Shown here: positions 22,679 to 40,579 of the stretch, one piece after another
Layout of the letters: every line of letters begins with the position of its first letter
Position numbering within the stretch: the first letter of the stretch is position 1
NCBI GenBank assembly: GCA_029204225.1
Contig: CM055099.1
Coordinates: forward strand, 60,361,919-60,425,918
Source of the DNA: Diphasiastrum complanatum
Lineage: Eukaryota > Streptophyta > Lycopodiopsida > Lycopodiales > Lycopodiaceae
Direction: 5' to 3'
DNA length: 64,000 nt
Notes under the pieces: generated by a model
Database searches by the model: none
What the model was told of the DNA's origin: nothing
What the model saw: the letters and a program-made list of their open reading frames with translations, nothing else
Program-made: the position numbers and the translations under genes

Positions 22679-23290
22679 TCATTAATATAATGTCCTTCTT
22701 GATTATAATTTCGACAAAAACAAATAGTCCCCTGTCGAAATCCATGGTAACAAAGCCCTTAGTAGCTGTTGGTGGTGGTTCACTAGCTTTCCCCTTCTTC
22801 TTATGCTTCTTGGACCATTTCTCATCATGTAAAGAAGATGAATCCTCTTCTAAACTTGAGGAATTAGAAGATTTTGAACCTGTGTCCAAATCAAAATCAG
22901 ATGAATCATCACGCCAATGATGTCAACGATGTCGCCGGTACTTCTTCCTAGTTTCTTCTTCTTCCAACTGCCTCATGACACAATATGCTCTAGACCTTGA
23001 CCATGCAAAGATGTAGTTCCTCGTCGAAGAACCTTATGTAATCCATGGCAAAAATACTTGACCCTTTTAGCATCTGTAAGTGGCTCTTCTAGTCTCTTCT
23101 CCAACACCTTAAAAGGTTGAACATAAGCCAATACATCCTCCTTCCGCAATTGCTTGATGGCCTATAACTTATCTAGAATTTCTTCATCCTCGTGTCCTTT
23201 CGATACCTTTTCAAAAATGCCCTTTGTAATTCTCTAGAAGTCTTGTAACCCATACTGTGAATACCATTGTAAAAGGATGGACGAAAGAGA
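22676..23290 (-). pseudogene. Gypsy-type gag remnant ending in a knuckle
   Basis: Minus-strand frames, broken by several frameshifts, resemble the retrotrans_gag domain. They read LQRAFLKRYRKDT, then AIKQLRKEDVLAYVQPFKVL and EEPLTDAKRVKYF, followed by a Ser/acid-rich stretch (22700-22900). A knuckle with Cys to Tyr at the second position follows (C-RN-Y-NQEG-H-YINE-C, about 22676-22720). It is fused directly to Copia RT at 22676. Confidence 0.6.
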
Positions 23291-24599
23291 GATAAGTTGG
23301 TTAATGTTGTATAGATGAGTTGATGTCAGAGTTTGCTAGTAAGCGAGACCAATTGATGAGTTAGAATTCGTAAGAGGCCGAGATTCTCTTGCATCAACGT
23401 GCTATGCGGTATGCCAAGCAATGCTTACAAAGATCATTCGAGAATACAGATGCTATTTGCACATCTTGATCCTTGTGTATAATCTTGAATGTCTTTATGT
23501 TTGTTCATTGTTCATGTGTATTCAACTGTCATTAAGTTTTTCCACACATAGGCTCGTTAGTTGAATGATCATAAAATCAATACTAGATAGGTAGTGTCCA
23601 TATAGGGCTTGGAAGAGGAGAAATCTCAATTAGCAACAGTAGCCTGCGGCCGAGAGTTCGATTCTATCTAGCTTAATCATAGGAGCATCTCAATCATCCC
23701 TCATCTCTCAGATCTCCAACAGTGGAGAAAAAGTGGATTGATCAGATTCCAACAAAAATATCAGATCAAAATGACCTAATTATGCCCCACACATAGAAGA
23801 TGAAAACTCAATAATAACTTGTCATAAACACTTAGATATGATATTATACTATCTCTATTCGTAGAATAGCCTTACAATATTAGTACTCACATGTGTGGAT
23901 TCATATACATAAGAAAAAAAACATTCTACACACAAAAAATCACTATATCACCACCAAGATGCAAGACATTGATGTAGAAACCATAAGAGATATCTTCCAT
24001 AAGAATGATTGAGAAAAGAATGAGAGGGTTGAATTTCTCCCACACTTGTATGCCTATTCATAATAGCCTCTTGACCTATTTGGATCATCTTGCCTAAGCT
24101 TATCAGCTTATGGAAGTTTCTAGGTACTTGCCAAAAACCTAGACTAACTTGACTAGATTCAATGTATCTCTTCTAACCAATTAGAGTAGTCCAAATTCGA
24201 TCTAATACACATGTATAGTTGATAATACACCTAATATTCCTTATTAATATAAGGAAATGTATCTCTAAGTTGAAAACTCACTTTGGCCTCCAAATTACGA
24301 GATTAGACAACCTAACTAGTTGGCAATTTGTCACTGAACTTTCAAAAATAAGCAAGGTGGTGATGTGTCAAAATGAGAGCTCATCAAAATTGGCCCCAAA
24401 CCTAGCTTAAAACAATCCATGCCTTGTTTCAGAGAACAATCAATGGCCAAACGGTATAAGGGCCGCACGAGTTAACTGACACTTGGCGCAAGTTTGAAAA
24501 TAAGCAGATTCTAGCTTGGTTTGTATATGTTTTTGATGTACTTTGTGATTCACACATGTGAATCCGTGTTGCCACATGTGAATGCTACTCTAGATAGGC
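23291..24599. other. No recognisable gene
   Basis: AT-rich DNA with short frames. A tRNA T-arm-like stretch near 23655 is not backed by a tRNA fold. Confidence 0.5.
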
Positions 24600-24905
24600 T
24601 AGATCTCATTCATAGGGTTAGTTAGGTTTATTTGTTCATAGTTCCTAGATTATAGGACCAAACTACTCAAATCATGGAGGTAGTTGATCAACCTAACCAT
24701 CAAAATGGCATAACTCTAGGGTTAGATAAGATTGACATATTAGAGCAAAAAATGTTAATTAGTCTCCTTATTACATGCTGGATTTTCACCTAACTTCAAA
24801 GGGTAAGAGCCCTATTGTACATACAATCTATCATTCCAATGTAGTGAGGAGATAGAATTTTGAGAGCACATTGGCAATCTAAATCTAGACTAATAATAAT
24901 TCGTA
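24600..24905 (+). repeat. Copia LTR family A fragment, opposite orientation
   Basis: The reverse complement matches 11340-11560 and 8280-8470. Shared blocks are GCATAACTCTAGG, CTCCTTATTACATGCTGGA, CACCTAACTTC and a GAGGAGATAGAA block. Confidence 0.55.
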
Positions 24906-24976
24906 AGAACATATTACCAGATTGAGCAATAAGAGAGTCAGACTGAATGTAGAAAAGCGTAGCAATATTTTGCATG

Positions 24977-25135
24977 TCAGAAACTGTATGTAAAAATACA
25001 GTGTCACATTTTTTTGCCCTAATTGTCGCCTGTCAAAAACCCCGTATAAAAACAGTGTCGGGTTTTTTTGCATTTTTTGGCTATCATAAAACCCGTGTAA
25101 AAACACAGTGTCTAGTTTTTCACATTTTTCAGCTG
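24977..25135. repeat. Three tandem ~53-bp repeats in a Copia 3' LTR
   Basis: Units start near 24977, 25032 and 25084. Each has the form TCA-AAAC-CGT-TAAAAA-CAGTGTC-TTTTT. They lie in the LTR that ends at 25287, not far from its outer edge. Confidence 0.75.
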
Positions 25136-25301
25136 GGGAGTAAAAAACTAGACTATAGCGACAATTAGTTCAAAAATGCAGACTGTTTAAAAATAGTTCA
25201 TTTTCTGCAGGTTACATTTGAGAGAGTAAAATTTAGAGAATGAAGGAGGGTTGTTGGGATGAGTAGGAGTTAGAATAAATTCCAACACTCCCCCTTAAGC
25301 T
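25136..25301 (-). other. Start of a Copia 3' LTR and its polypurine tract
   Basis: The minus strand reads AGCTTAAGGGGGAG (25288-25301) then TGTTGGAATTTATTC, the usual Copia PPT/LTR junction. The LTR runs down from 25287; its outer end was not located. Confidence 0.7.
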
Positions 25302-25535
25302 AACTGCTATGAACTTGATGTGCAATTGAGATTTAACATACCTACTAAAGTAGAATGCTTATCTCTAGACAATGGCTTTGTCAAAATATCAACCAACATA
25401 CTGTCTGTATGATAGTAACTTAGTACAACATCTTTACTCTGAACTTTCTCTCTAAGAAAATGGAATTGAACTTCTATATGTTTAGTTCTATTATGAGTTC
25501 GTGGGTTCAGAGATAGAGCTATGCAGCTCTGATTG

Positions 25536-25790
25536 TCACACGAGTATTGTTGGACTGGTTTGTGGAAATTGCAGATCCTGCAGCAGCCTCCTTAGCCAGA
25601 TTATCTCCTTCACTGCTGATGTAGTTGCAACATATTTGGATTCTGTGGAGGACAGAGAAATGCATTTTTGCTTTCTATTGTTCCATGAGATGGGTCCTCC
25701 TATGAGGAAACAAATGTAGCTTGATGTGGATTTTCTGGCATCTGTCTCCTGTCCCAATCTGAATCTGAATAAGTGGTCAATGTGAGTGCA
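25536..25790 (-). pseudogene. Old Copia element: RNase H segment
   Basis: The minus strand carries YSDSDW, then after a frameshift near 25760 DARKSTSSYICFL, GPISWNNRKQ and SLSSTESKYVA...KEIIWLRRLL, the standard Copia RNase H. It belongs with the PPT at 25288 and the RT segment at 31056-31560. The younger Copia element has inserted between them. About 230 nt between the RNase H and the PPT have no open frame. Confidence 0.85.
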
Positions 25791-25795
25791 ACTTC

Positions 25796-26533
25796 TGTGA
25801 AGAATTGAAAAAGATTATCTATGTTAGATATAGGGGTCTTATGTTTTTTACATCAAGCATCTAGGTGTAGGATGTTGATAGGAATAAATTTGGCATAGAT
25901 GGCAAAATTATGCATTTCCACTTGTAATGCCACTATTGAGCCAAAATAGAGTAAGAGGCTAAACACTTGCTAATTAGAGTGTAGACAAGTGTAAAGTTTT
26001 TGTTTGATGAATTCCAAGAGGTCCAATAGGATATAGAGGTGGAACCTTGTGAGGTCCAATAGGAAATTGAGGTGTGCTTGAATATAGTCCAATAGAATTA
26101 AGAGGTGCATAGATCAATGATCCAATAGGATCAAGAGGTGACAAAATGTGGTCCAATCATAGTTAAGCATAGTGGTAGCTCGTGGACCTACTAGTATCAT
26201 TGTACTCCTCATTTTGATGTTAATTGATTTGGTGATTTCATGGATTTTGTGAGTTATTGGATTTCTAGCTTTCTCTCTCTACCCGAGAGCTCTTGATGCA
26301 TTTTCTCTCTCTACCCGAGGAGAGCAGTTTGTTTTTACTTAGATTATTTTTTGAATACTTCTCACACGTGTGAGTGAGAGCTGGAAGTGATTGAATGCAT
26401 GTAGTAGTGTGTTTTTGCCATAGGATTCAAGATTGATCTTGAATCTCAATCTAGTCTTGATCTTGGTGCATCTACACACCTTAGGAGATCACAAGTACAT
26501 GTAGTGGACAGTCCACACGTGTGAAATTTAACA
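25796..26533 (+). repeat. 5' LTR of the young Copia element
   Basis: 738 bp. It contains five GTCCAATAG-type repeats (about 26028-26155), two CTCTCTCTACCCGAG blocks and two CACACGTGTG palindromes (about 26363 and 26513). Confidence 0.92.
26028..26157. repeat. Degenerate CCAAT-containing minisatellite in LTR
   Basis: The word GTCCAATAGGA or a close variant recurs five times between GAGGTG-type spacers. The same array lies in the 3' LTR at about 30545-30674. It gives a spurious frame with repeated Pro-Ile-Gly. Confidence 0.75.
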
Positions 26534-26545
26534 TGGTTTTAGAGC
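26534..26545 (+). other. Degenerate primer-binding site
   Basis: TGGTTTTAGAGC directly after the 5' LTR, two changes from the iMet-type TGGTATCAGAGC. Confidence 0.7.
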
Positions 26546-27289
26546 CTACCTAAGGTTACCATGCATTTTGATCCATCTAAGTGAAAAAAATTTCATCAAT
26601 CTTGAGCTAGAAGTTGTCAAGGCCCATTTTCCTAGCTATCTTGTTCAATCTTGGATCAAAAGAGATCAAAAGGACATTGATTGGGTCTGTCCTGGTACTG
26701 TACGGAATCAGGTGCTCAGACACGTGTGAGGAACATCCAATTTTAGTTTGGAAGTTCTCTCTCATGTTTGATCCATTTATCTTGCTTGATAGCTTGTTTT
26801 GAAGCTATTTTTGTCTAGTTTCTGTTGCAATCAGTTTCATTCCATTTGGTTGAGCCAATCAAAAGTTATAGGCTTTTGAGAGGGTTAGGTAGGGCACCTA
26901 GACCTGGGTGGACACATTTGGTTTGGTCAAGAGATTGCTTGGTCGATCCAAAATCATAGTTGTATGCTTGCCAATCTCATCTATATGTGATCTAGGCACT
27001 GTTTTGAGATCTTAGCCATTTTGTTTCATGCAATATCATTGTATTTGAGTCAAATTTGGTTTCTTAGTGTATTTCACACGTGCTAAGAGTGTTAGATCCT
27101 AACTTTGCCTATACTCCATCATTTGATGTGAAATAGATCTTGTTTTAGAGAGAATTGAGTAGCCAGTGAGAATCAATTCACAAATTGTTGTAAGATCTTT
27201 CATAGGAGGAGATAGTACTCAATTATTGGATCCTATTGAAAGTGTGTAACAACATTTATTGTTCATCATTTGAGTTTTCTTCACTTCAA
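26546..27289 (+). other. Leader between PBS and gag
   Basis: About 745 bp without a conserved frame. It includes further CACACGTG words (26717, 27074). Confidence 0.6.
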
Positions 27290-29575
27290 ATGTCTTCAAT
27301 GGGTTCATCCTTGTTGGAAAGATTGACCACTTCAAATTATTCAATTTGAAAAATGAGGATGGAGTCCATCTTGATCCTTCAAGACGTGATGGACATAGTT
27401 CTTGGCCTTGAAGAAGAACCACAAGTTCTTCAAGATGTTCAAAAATACAAAAAGAGAGCTAGGATGGCTCTCCACTACATTAAGATGAATGTCTCTAATG
27501 AGATATTGAGGGAGATAGGTACTTGTACAACAGCCAAAGAAGCTTGGGATTGTCTCAAGACTATCTATGAGGCTAAGAATACCTCTAGGATTCTCACTCT
27601 TAGGAATCAAATCTTTCAAAGTAGCCAAAAGAGTGATGAGAGTGCATCTAGTTATGTTTTGAGAGTAAAAGATATTCATAGAGAGCTTGCTTGTATTGGT
27701 GATTCCATCAATCAAAATGAGCTAGTTCAAGTCATTCTCAATGGCTTGAGAAGTGAATTTGATAATCTTGTCCAATCCTATGCCATTAAGGAGGAGCTAC
27801 CAAGTTTGGAGGCTCTCCAAAGTGTGCTAATTTCAGAAGAATCAAGACAAGAGTACAAGATCTTGAGGATGGACAAGCTTTCTCTCACTCATAATGATGG
27901 CAAAGTTCTCTTTGCCAAGGATAAGCACAAAGAGAGGAGCAAGAACCAACATCAACAATCCTCAAGCAAGGACAAAGTCAAATCCAAAGACAAAGATGAG
28001 GAGGAAGATGATTCCTCTAATGCTTCATCATCCAAGCTCAAGAAGAAGAAGAAGATCAAGTGCTTTTATTGTGGCAAGAAAGGTCATTATGCCACCAATT
28101 GCTTCAAAAAGAAGAATCAACTCAAGCAAGCCAATATTACCAATGAGAAGGAAGACACTATTGCAAGTGATGGAGAGGGATCTCTTATGGTCTCTAGTTT
28201 CTCATCTACTCCTTTCAAGAAGGACGGCCTATGGTATATTGATAGTGGAGCCTCTTCACATATGTGTAGCTCCAAGGACTCTTTCTCTTCTATTGCACCT
28301 TATGATGGAGTGAAGAAATCAATATACACTGCAAATGATTTTGAATGTCCTATTGAAGGCATAGGGAACATTCCCTTGAAGCTTGCATCCTCTAAAGTTC
28401 TTTCTCTCTCTAGAGTTCTTTATGTACCTAAGCTTACCAAGAATCTTATTAGTGTTGTCCAATTGCTTGATAATGGCCTTGATGTAAAATTCAATGTTGA
28501 TACTTGCACTATCAAGAAGAATGATGAGATACTTGCATTAGGATCTAGATTTGGTGGCATCTATAAACTAGATCCAAATGAGAATGTGAATGCTTGTAAT
28601 GTTGATCTTGTGAACAAGCTCTCTATGGAGGAATTATGGCATAGGAGGTTGGGACATCCCAACTACAAATCCATGCTCTCTATGATCAAAGAATCCAAAG
28701 CTATTGGCTTGCCAAAGTCATTCTCCAAGAAGATCAAGCCTTGTGAGGCTTGTGCTATTGCTAAATCTCACAAAAAGCCATTTACAAGATCTTCTATCAA
28801 AAGCAAGCATCCTTTGGAGTTAATCCACTCAGATGTGCATTTCTCACCAACTACAAGCAAGGGAGGAGCCACTTGTTTCGTTACTTTCATTGATGATTAC
28901 ACAAGATTCACTTGGATATATCTTCTTGCTTCAAAATCTATGGTGTTTGATCATTTCCTTATTTTCAAAGCTTATGTAGAGAAGCAATTCTCATTCAAGA
29001 ATAAAGCTCTTAGAAGTGATGGAGGTGGTGAATATATCTCCAATAAATTTCAAGTTTTTTGTGAGCTTGAAGGCATTAAAAGAGAGTTTTCTTGTGCCTA
29101 CTCTCCATCTCAAAATGGAGTGGCCGAGAGAAAGAATAGATCTCTATGTGAATGTGCAAAATCTATGAGAATTGAGGCATCTTTGCCCAAAGATTTTTGG
29201 GGAGAAGCCATTAATTGTGCAAATTATCTTTGCAATAGGCTCCCACATATAGCTCTTGGAGGAAAGTCACCATATGAAATCTTATTTTTGAAGAAGCCTA
29301 AGGTTGATCACCTTAGAGTTTTTGGATGCTTATGCTTTGTCCATATTCCCTTGGAAACAAGGAAGAAGGAAGATCCTAGTGCATGCAAAGGGATCATGGT
29401 TGGATACTCATCCACCAAGAAGGCCTATAGAGTCTTTATACTCTCTACTTCTCAAGTTATTGAAAGTAGAGATTTGTCTTTCATGAAGATCAACACTCAT
29501 CATTTGAAGAGGCCGAGATCAAGAAATCTATGGATGCATCATCAATTATTGATTTTGAAGACAATCATGATGTGA
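27290..29575 (+). CDS. Copia gag-protease-integrase polyprotein
   Basis: The natural start is probably the ATG at 27290 (MSSMGSSLLERLTTSNYSI). Its 20th codon is TGA (27347-27349), where Copia gag normally has Trp. From the next ATG (27353) 740 codons are open. Numbering from there: gag about 1-235, CCHC knuckle C237, C240, H245, C250; protease active site WYIDSGASSHM at 294-304 (Asp297); integrase zinc site H430, H435, C464, C467; integrase DDE at D494, D556, E592 (35-residue D-E spacing). After about residue 717 the frame shifts and the expected integrase-RT linker continues in another frame to 29660, where it meets a stop. Protease and integrase look intact, but the TGA and the missing RT argue against autonomy. 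Confidence 0.88.
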
Positions 29576-29668
29576 TGGGGTCGAGATTTGAAGAAGACTC
29601 TCCTCGGATTTTTTCACCAAGAAGATCCATGAGAGATAGATCTGAGCCTAAGAGATCTTAGTTTTTGT

Positions 29669-30223
29669 GTGCACAAATTGAGTCAATTTATGCAAGAACC
29701 TAAGATCCATCATTGGAAGATGGCCAAGAGGATTCTAAGATATGTATCTTCATCTTGTGATTATGGTCTACTTTATAAAAGTGAAGATCTATCCATTATT
29801 GGCTACTCGGATTCGGACTTTGCAAGTGACAAGATGGATCGAAAGTCTATTAGTGCATACACTATCTTTCTTGGAGGCAATCTAATATCTTGGCTTTCCA
29901 AAAAGCAAGATACTATATCTCTCTCTTCATGTGAGGCCGAGTACAAAGCACTCACTACAACTACCAAAGAAGTGCTTTGGATCAAGAGGTTATTAATGAA
30001 ACTAAAGTGCATCAAGGAGGATGATCTACCAATGATCAAGTGTGATAACATCTCGGCCCAAGCTCTTGCCAATAATCCCATATTTCATGCAAGAAGCAAG
30101 CACATAGAAGTGGCACACCATTTTGTGAGAGAAAAGCTTATTGGAGGAGAAATCTATTTGGATCATGTCAACTCGTCGTCAACTCGTCCTCTTGTATTGC
30201 CGATCTACTCACCAAGCCTTTGA
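29669..30223 (+). pseudogene. Copia RT C-terminal end and RNase H
   Basis: Opens with SQFMQEPKIHHWKMAKRILR, the final helix region of Copia RT, then RNase H: GYSDSDFASD, RKSISAYTIFLGG, SWLSKKQDTISLSSCEAEYKA, KEVLWIKRLL, KCDNISA and ARSKHIEVAHHFVREK. Near 30180 a short duplication of TCGTCAACTCG shifts the frame, so the usual ADLLTKPL end lies in another frame (about 30199-30223). The RT fingers and palm, including YVDD, are absent between 29660 and 29669. The deletion is clean. Confidence 0.88.
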
Positions 30224-30312
30224 GCAAAAGTGCTTTCATCAAGCATAGATCTAATCTTGGAGTTATATCAAGATCAATGCTCAAATCTTCATAGATAATT
30301 TTTTAGGAGGAG
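30224..30312 (+). other. 3' end and polypurine tract of the young Copia
   Basis: Ends TTTTTTAGGAGGAG immediately before the LTR at 30313. Confidence 0.8.
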
Positions 30313-31050
30313 TGTGAAGAATTGAAAAAGATTATCTATGTTAGATATAGGGGTCTTATGTTTTTTACATCAAGCATCTAGGTGTAGGATGTTGATAGGA
30401 ATAAATTTGGCATAGATGGCAAAATTATGCATTTCCACTTGTAATGCCACTATTGAGCCAAAATAGGGTAAGAGGCTAAACACTTGCTAATTAGAGTGTA
30501 GACAAGTGTAAAGTTTTTGTTTGATGAATTCCAAGAGGTCCAATAGGATATAGAGGTGGAACCTTGTGAGGTCCAATAGGAAATTGAGGTGTGCTTGAAT
30601 ATAGTCCAATAGAATTAAGAGGTGCATAGATCAATGATCCAATAGGATCAAGAGGTGACAAAATGTGGTCCAATCATAGTTAAGCATAGTGGTAGCTCGT
30701 GGACCTACTAGTATCATTGTACTCCTCATTTTGATGTTAATTAATTTGGTGATTTCATGGATTTTGTGAGTTATTGGATTTCTAGCTTTCTCTCTCTACC
30801 CAAGAGCTCTTGATGCATTTTCTCTCTCTACCCGAGGAGAGCAGCTTGTTTTTACTTAGATTATTTTTTTAATACTTCCCACACGTGTGAGTGAGAGTTG
30901 GAAGTGATTGAATGCATGTAGTAGTGTGTTTTTGCCATAGGATTCAAGATTGATCTTGAATCTCAATCTAGTCTTGATCTTGGTGCATCTACACACCTTA
31001 GGAGATCACAAGTACGTGTAGTGGACAGTCCACACGTGTGAAATTTAACA
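30313..31050 (+). repeat. 3' LTR of the young Copia element
   Basis: 738 bp, about 99% like the 5' LTR by eye. Several differences are C/T or G/A changes. Confidence 0.92.
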
Positions 31051-31055
31051 ATTTC

Positions 31056-31560
31056 TATATTGCCATTATAGCTCAACGCATAGTGCTTTGTAGCTTGAAT
31101 GTATCTCAGTATTCTTTGCAGAGCTTTCCAGTGTTGTAGGCCTAGATTGGACATGTACTGAGACAATGTGCTGACTGCATATGCTAGATTAGGTCGTGTG
31201 CAGATCATAGAATACATAATGGATTCTATGACAGACTGATAAGGATACCTGCACATTTCTTGCTGATCTGCTTGAGTTTTGGGACACATGTCTTTGGACA
31301 GCTTAGCTCTTGGATCCATAGTTGTGTCTATGGGCTTGTAGTCCTCCATGCCATATCTACGAAGTACATTAGTCAAGTAGGATTCTTGGCTTATAGTTAT
31401 CCTTCTACCTGCGCAGCCTAAATCAGTCATCTCAAAGTAGAGATTTGGTTCCTGTAATAATTGATTTGAATTGCTAATATCTAAAGAATTATCAACATAT
31501 AATGCTATTATGACATAGCTTGACCCTTATGACGACAGATAGTCTTTCATCTCATTTGAT
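31056..31560 (-). pseudogene. Old Copia element: reverse transcriptase segment
   Basis: The minus strand carries LYVDNSL (catalytic YVDD changed to YVDN), FEMTDLG, ITISQESYLTNVLRRYGMED, YQSVIESIMYSMICTRPNLA, a VSTLSQYMSN block and HWKALQRILRYIQAT. Its frame leads through LSYNGNIE into the RNase H segment at 25790 once the young element and one 5-bp duplication are removed. The part upstream of about 31560 is lost. Confidence 0.82.
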
Positions 31561-37849
<6,289 letters not shown>

Positions 37850-38489
37850 AGGCAATTTATTTGACATCTATGTGGATCCACACGTGGGAGGACCTGTCAC
37901 ACATGTGAAATAACACTTGTAATATTCATACCCATTTATTTAGTTTTTATTTGAGTCAAATATGGAATCTCCTAGATTATAGGAGTTAGATCCTAGATTG
38001 TAGGAATGTAGAAGGTCAACACAAACCACCAATGGATGATGTGGCAAATTAGATAGATCTTATCCAAAGTGGATATGGATGAGTACTATGAGCTGTCCCA
38101 CACGTGCTGGATGCAGCTTAGAGAGAGATTATCATGATTATGTACTTGATCCATGATGCATCCATTGTTGAGCTATGATGAGAAACATTGGTTTGTGAAG
38201 CAATCTTGTTGTTGTCACTCTGTTTAGCAACTTCTTTGTAAATGAATGCTTAGTATTTCATAAGTAAACTTATTCTCTATTATCAGGTCGTACAGTTACA
38301 GTACTTCACACGTGTGAAGCCGTGGGTCATCATTTTTTTATTGTTCTTGCTTGGAATCACTAAAATTGTCAAGTAGAAGCTAGAATTGGAAGCTAGTCTT
38401 GATGTAGATCAAGATCCCAAGTACCAATCACTCTTAGTGATCTTTTGTAGATTAAGATAGATCCTTTTCTCTGAAATTTGACAATTTTG
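37850..38489 (+). repeat. Possible solo Copia LTR
   Basis: It shares the style of the other Copia LTRs: CCACACGTGGG, CACACATGTGAA, CCCACACGTGCT and CTTCACACGTGTGAAG, the block CTTGATGTAGATCAAGATC, and a GAAATTTGACA end much like GAAATTTAACA. No PBS, PPT or second copy was found, and the borders are uncertain. Confidence 0.35.
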
Positions 38490-39135
38490 ATTTCATGACC
38501 CATTTTTCTCTTAAAGCTTAGGATAAAATTCTCCATTTTCTCATTAAAGAGGCATAGAGAAACAAATTTTCAAGTTCTTTAGTTCTAGAAGAAGAAAAAG
38601 AAGATACATTATACACAATCAAACTGGAGGTATATCGCTAGCCAGCAACCTCTTATATACCGAAAAAATGATAGAACGTAGCTACAAAAGCCGAATTACT
38701 TTCTTATGGACCAACGCTCAACTGTAGAATGTGAATGAGCCTGTTTGCTCTTAGAAAATCGCATTCGGAAGAGAGAAAGATAGGAAGAAAAAGGCACAAA
38801 AGAGAGGAGGATTCCATCCCTGCTCCATCTCATCCTTTATAGTTTTTTCAGGCCAAAATAGGGCACTCTATGGATATGATACCATCGTTGGATTCAAAGC
38901 TTTCTGGAAGGGCAAATCTTCACCGTCCATCACAAATTTGTAGGACAAGTTTTACATATCCCGGTAATCCCCCCCCCCCCCCCCCCCCCCCTTTTTTTTT
39001 AACCTTTTTTTAACAATGTCATTGTTGATGTGGTTATTTACGTGTAACCAACAAGGTCGGTACTCTCTCGGTCAGAATTTCCAAGAAAACTTAGTGGGAG
39101 TTAACCTTTTACCCATGTTTGACGGTAGCATTGGG
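38490..39135. other. No recognisable gene; poly(C)-poly(T) run
   Basis: 23 C then 9 T at about 38969-39000 in otherwise unremarkable sequence. Confidence 0.6.
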
Positions 39136-39391
<256 letters not shown>

Positions 39392-40579
39392 GAGAGAGAG
39401 ATACAAGATTGCACCTTGACAAAGCAAAACTGAAGCTCTTTGAAGCCTCTATTCATAATCCAACAAGGTAAAATATAGCTAAAAAGTAAAATACAGTACT
39501 AGAAAGCACCACCACTTTCATAATGTCCAGCTGATACCTGTATCTAAGGGGATGCCTTCCAGTGTTCTAAGATGGGCATATCCTGAAGAAAGGATCTGAT
39601 CAATTCATGCCTCTTTTGTTATAGTCCTTGAGATCAGGTTCTGAAGTAGGAATAGGTTGTTTACTTGTTACTGTTCTAATTGCAACAAAAATTTTACTCT
39701 TTGAGCTGATTCGAGCAAATATATGCATGGCCATATTTGATTTCAGTTTGATTGAGATTTTTAAAGATCATATTCAAAGTGATGAAATTTTATGACTTTT
39801 ATGAAATTTCTTAACTTTATTTCACATTAAATATCTTCTAAGTATGAGCTCTGATTCAAGTGTTGTAGAAAGCAATATTGCTCTATTTTTCTTTGCATAG
39901 GAAAATCTCATGATTGCCAAGTATAGTTGTTAAATAAAAAAATAGATGTTGAGATTTGAACTCATTGATAAAATAATAACAACATAAAACATGGAAAGTT
40001 ATAAAGAATGAATGTGATCATAAAAATTGATTGCATGTGAGTAGCAAATCTATTGGAATAATAATAATAACATAAAGCATGGACAATTCTCAAGAATTAA
40101 TGTAATTTGTAATTGGTTGATTTGACGAACTAGCATTGATTAATAAAAATAGCAGATCCATTGGAATGGCTTTACCTATTTTTTTTATCTAATCCTAATG
40201 CCTACAACCTGATGTTTATTATCTAATGCATAATGCCTAAAATCTAATTCCTACAACATAATGCCTATATTCTAAAGCCTACTGCCTAAAATGTAATGCG
40301 CGAAGCTTAATGCGTAAAGCCTACTGGTAATGCCTATTGCCTAAAGACTGTGTATGAAAGGTCCTAAATTGAACCCCATAATTCCTAGACCCTAATTTGC
40401 TTATACGTAACCTTTACTCCCGAACCATTAATCTGTCTCTCACTCTGTTAATGCAATTTTATACTCTACTTAAGTTAGTTTTCATGTATTTGATTGTTTT
40501 CCAATGTTTGATATAAAACTTGATGGTTTTTGTTCCAGTTTCTTGTAGGTGTTTTGTATTTGAGGGAGTGATTCCATGA
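39392..40579. other. No recognisable gene; degenerate 14-bp repeat
   Basis: At 40190-40345 a loose repeat of TAATGCCTAAAATC-like units recurs about ten times. No coding evidence. Confidence 0.5.

Larger units (their letters stand above)
25791..31055 (+). mobile_element. Young Copia element lacking reverse transcriptase
   Basis: LTRs at 25796-26533 and 30313-31050 are both 738 bp, differ at about eight positions by eye, and start TGTGAAGAATTG and end AAATTTAACA. A PBS-like TGGTTTTAGAGC follows the 5' LTR, and TTTTTTAGGAGGAG precedes the 3' LTR. The flanking 5-mers are ACTTC and ATTTC, a target duplication with one later change. The interior encodes gag, protease and integrase, then jumps to the last part of pol. 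The RT core is missing. The element sits in an older Copia pol whose frame resumes across the site. Confidence 0.92.

Noticed and set aside
23620-23690. tRNA-like GAGAGTTCGATTCTATC (T-arm/B-box).
   Set aside because: I could not fold acceptor, D and anticodon arms around it, and no A box or SINE tail was convincing.
25974-26156. 60-codon minus frame with repeated Pro-Ile-Gly, present twice (also 30491-30673).
   Set aside because: It lies wholly within LTRs and reflects the CCAAT minisatellite.
40190-40345. CCTAAA-like repeats suggesting interstitial telomere.
   Set aside because: The unit is about 14 bp and degenerate; it is not a run of CCCTAAA.
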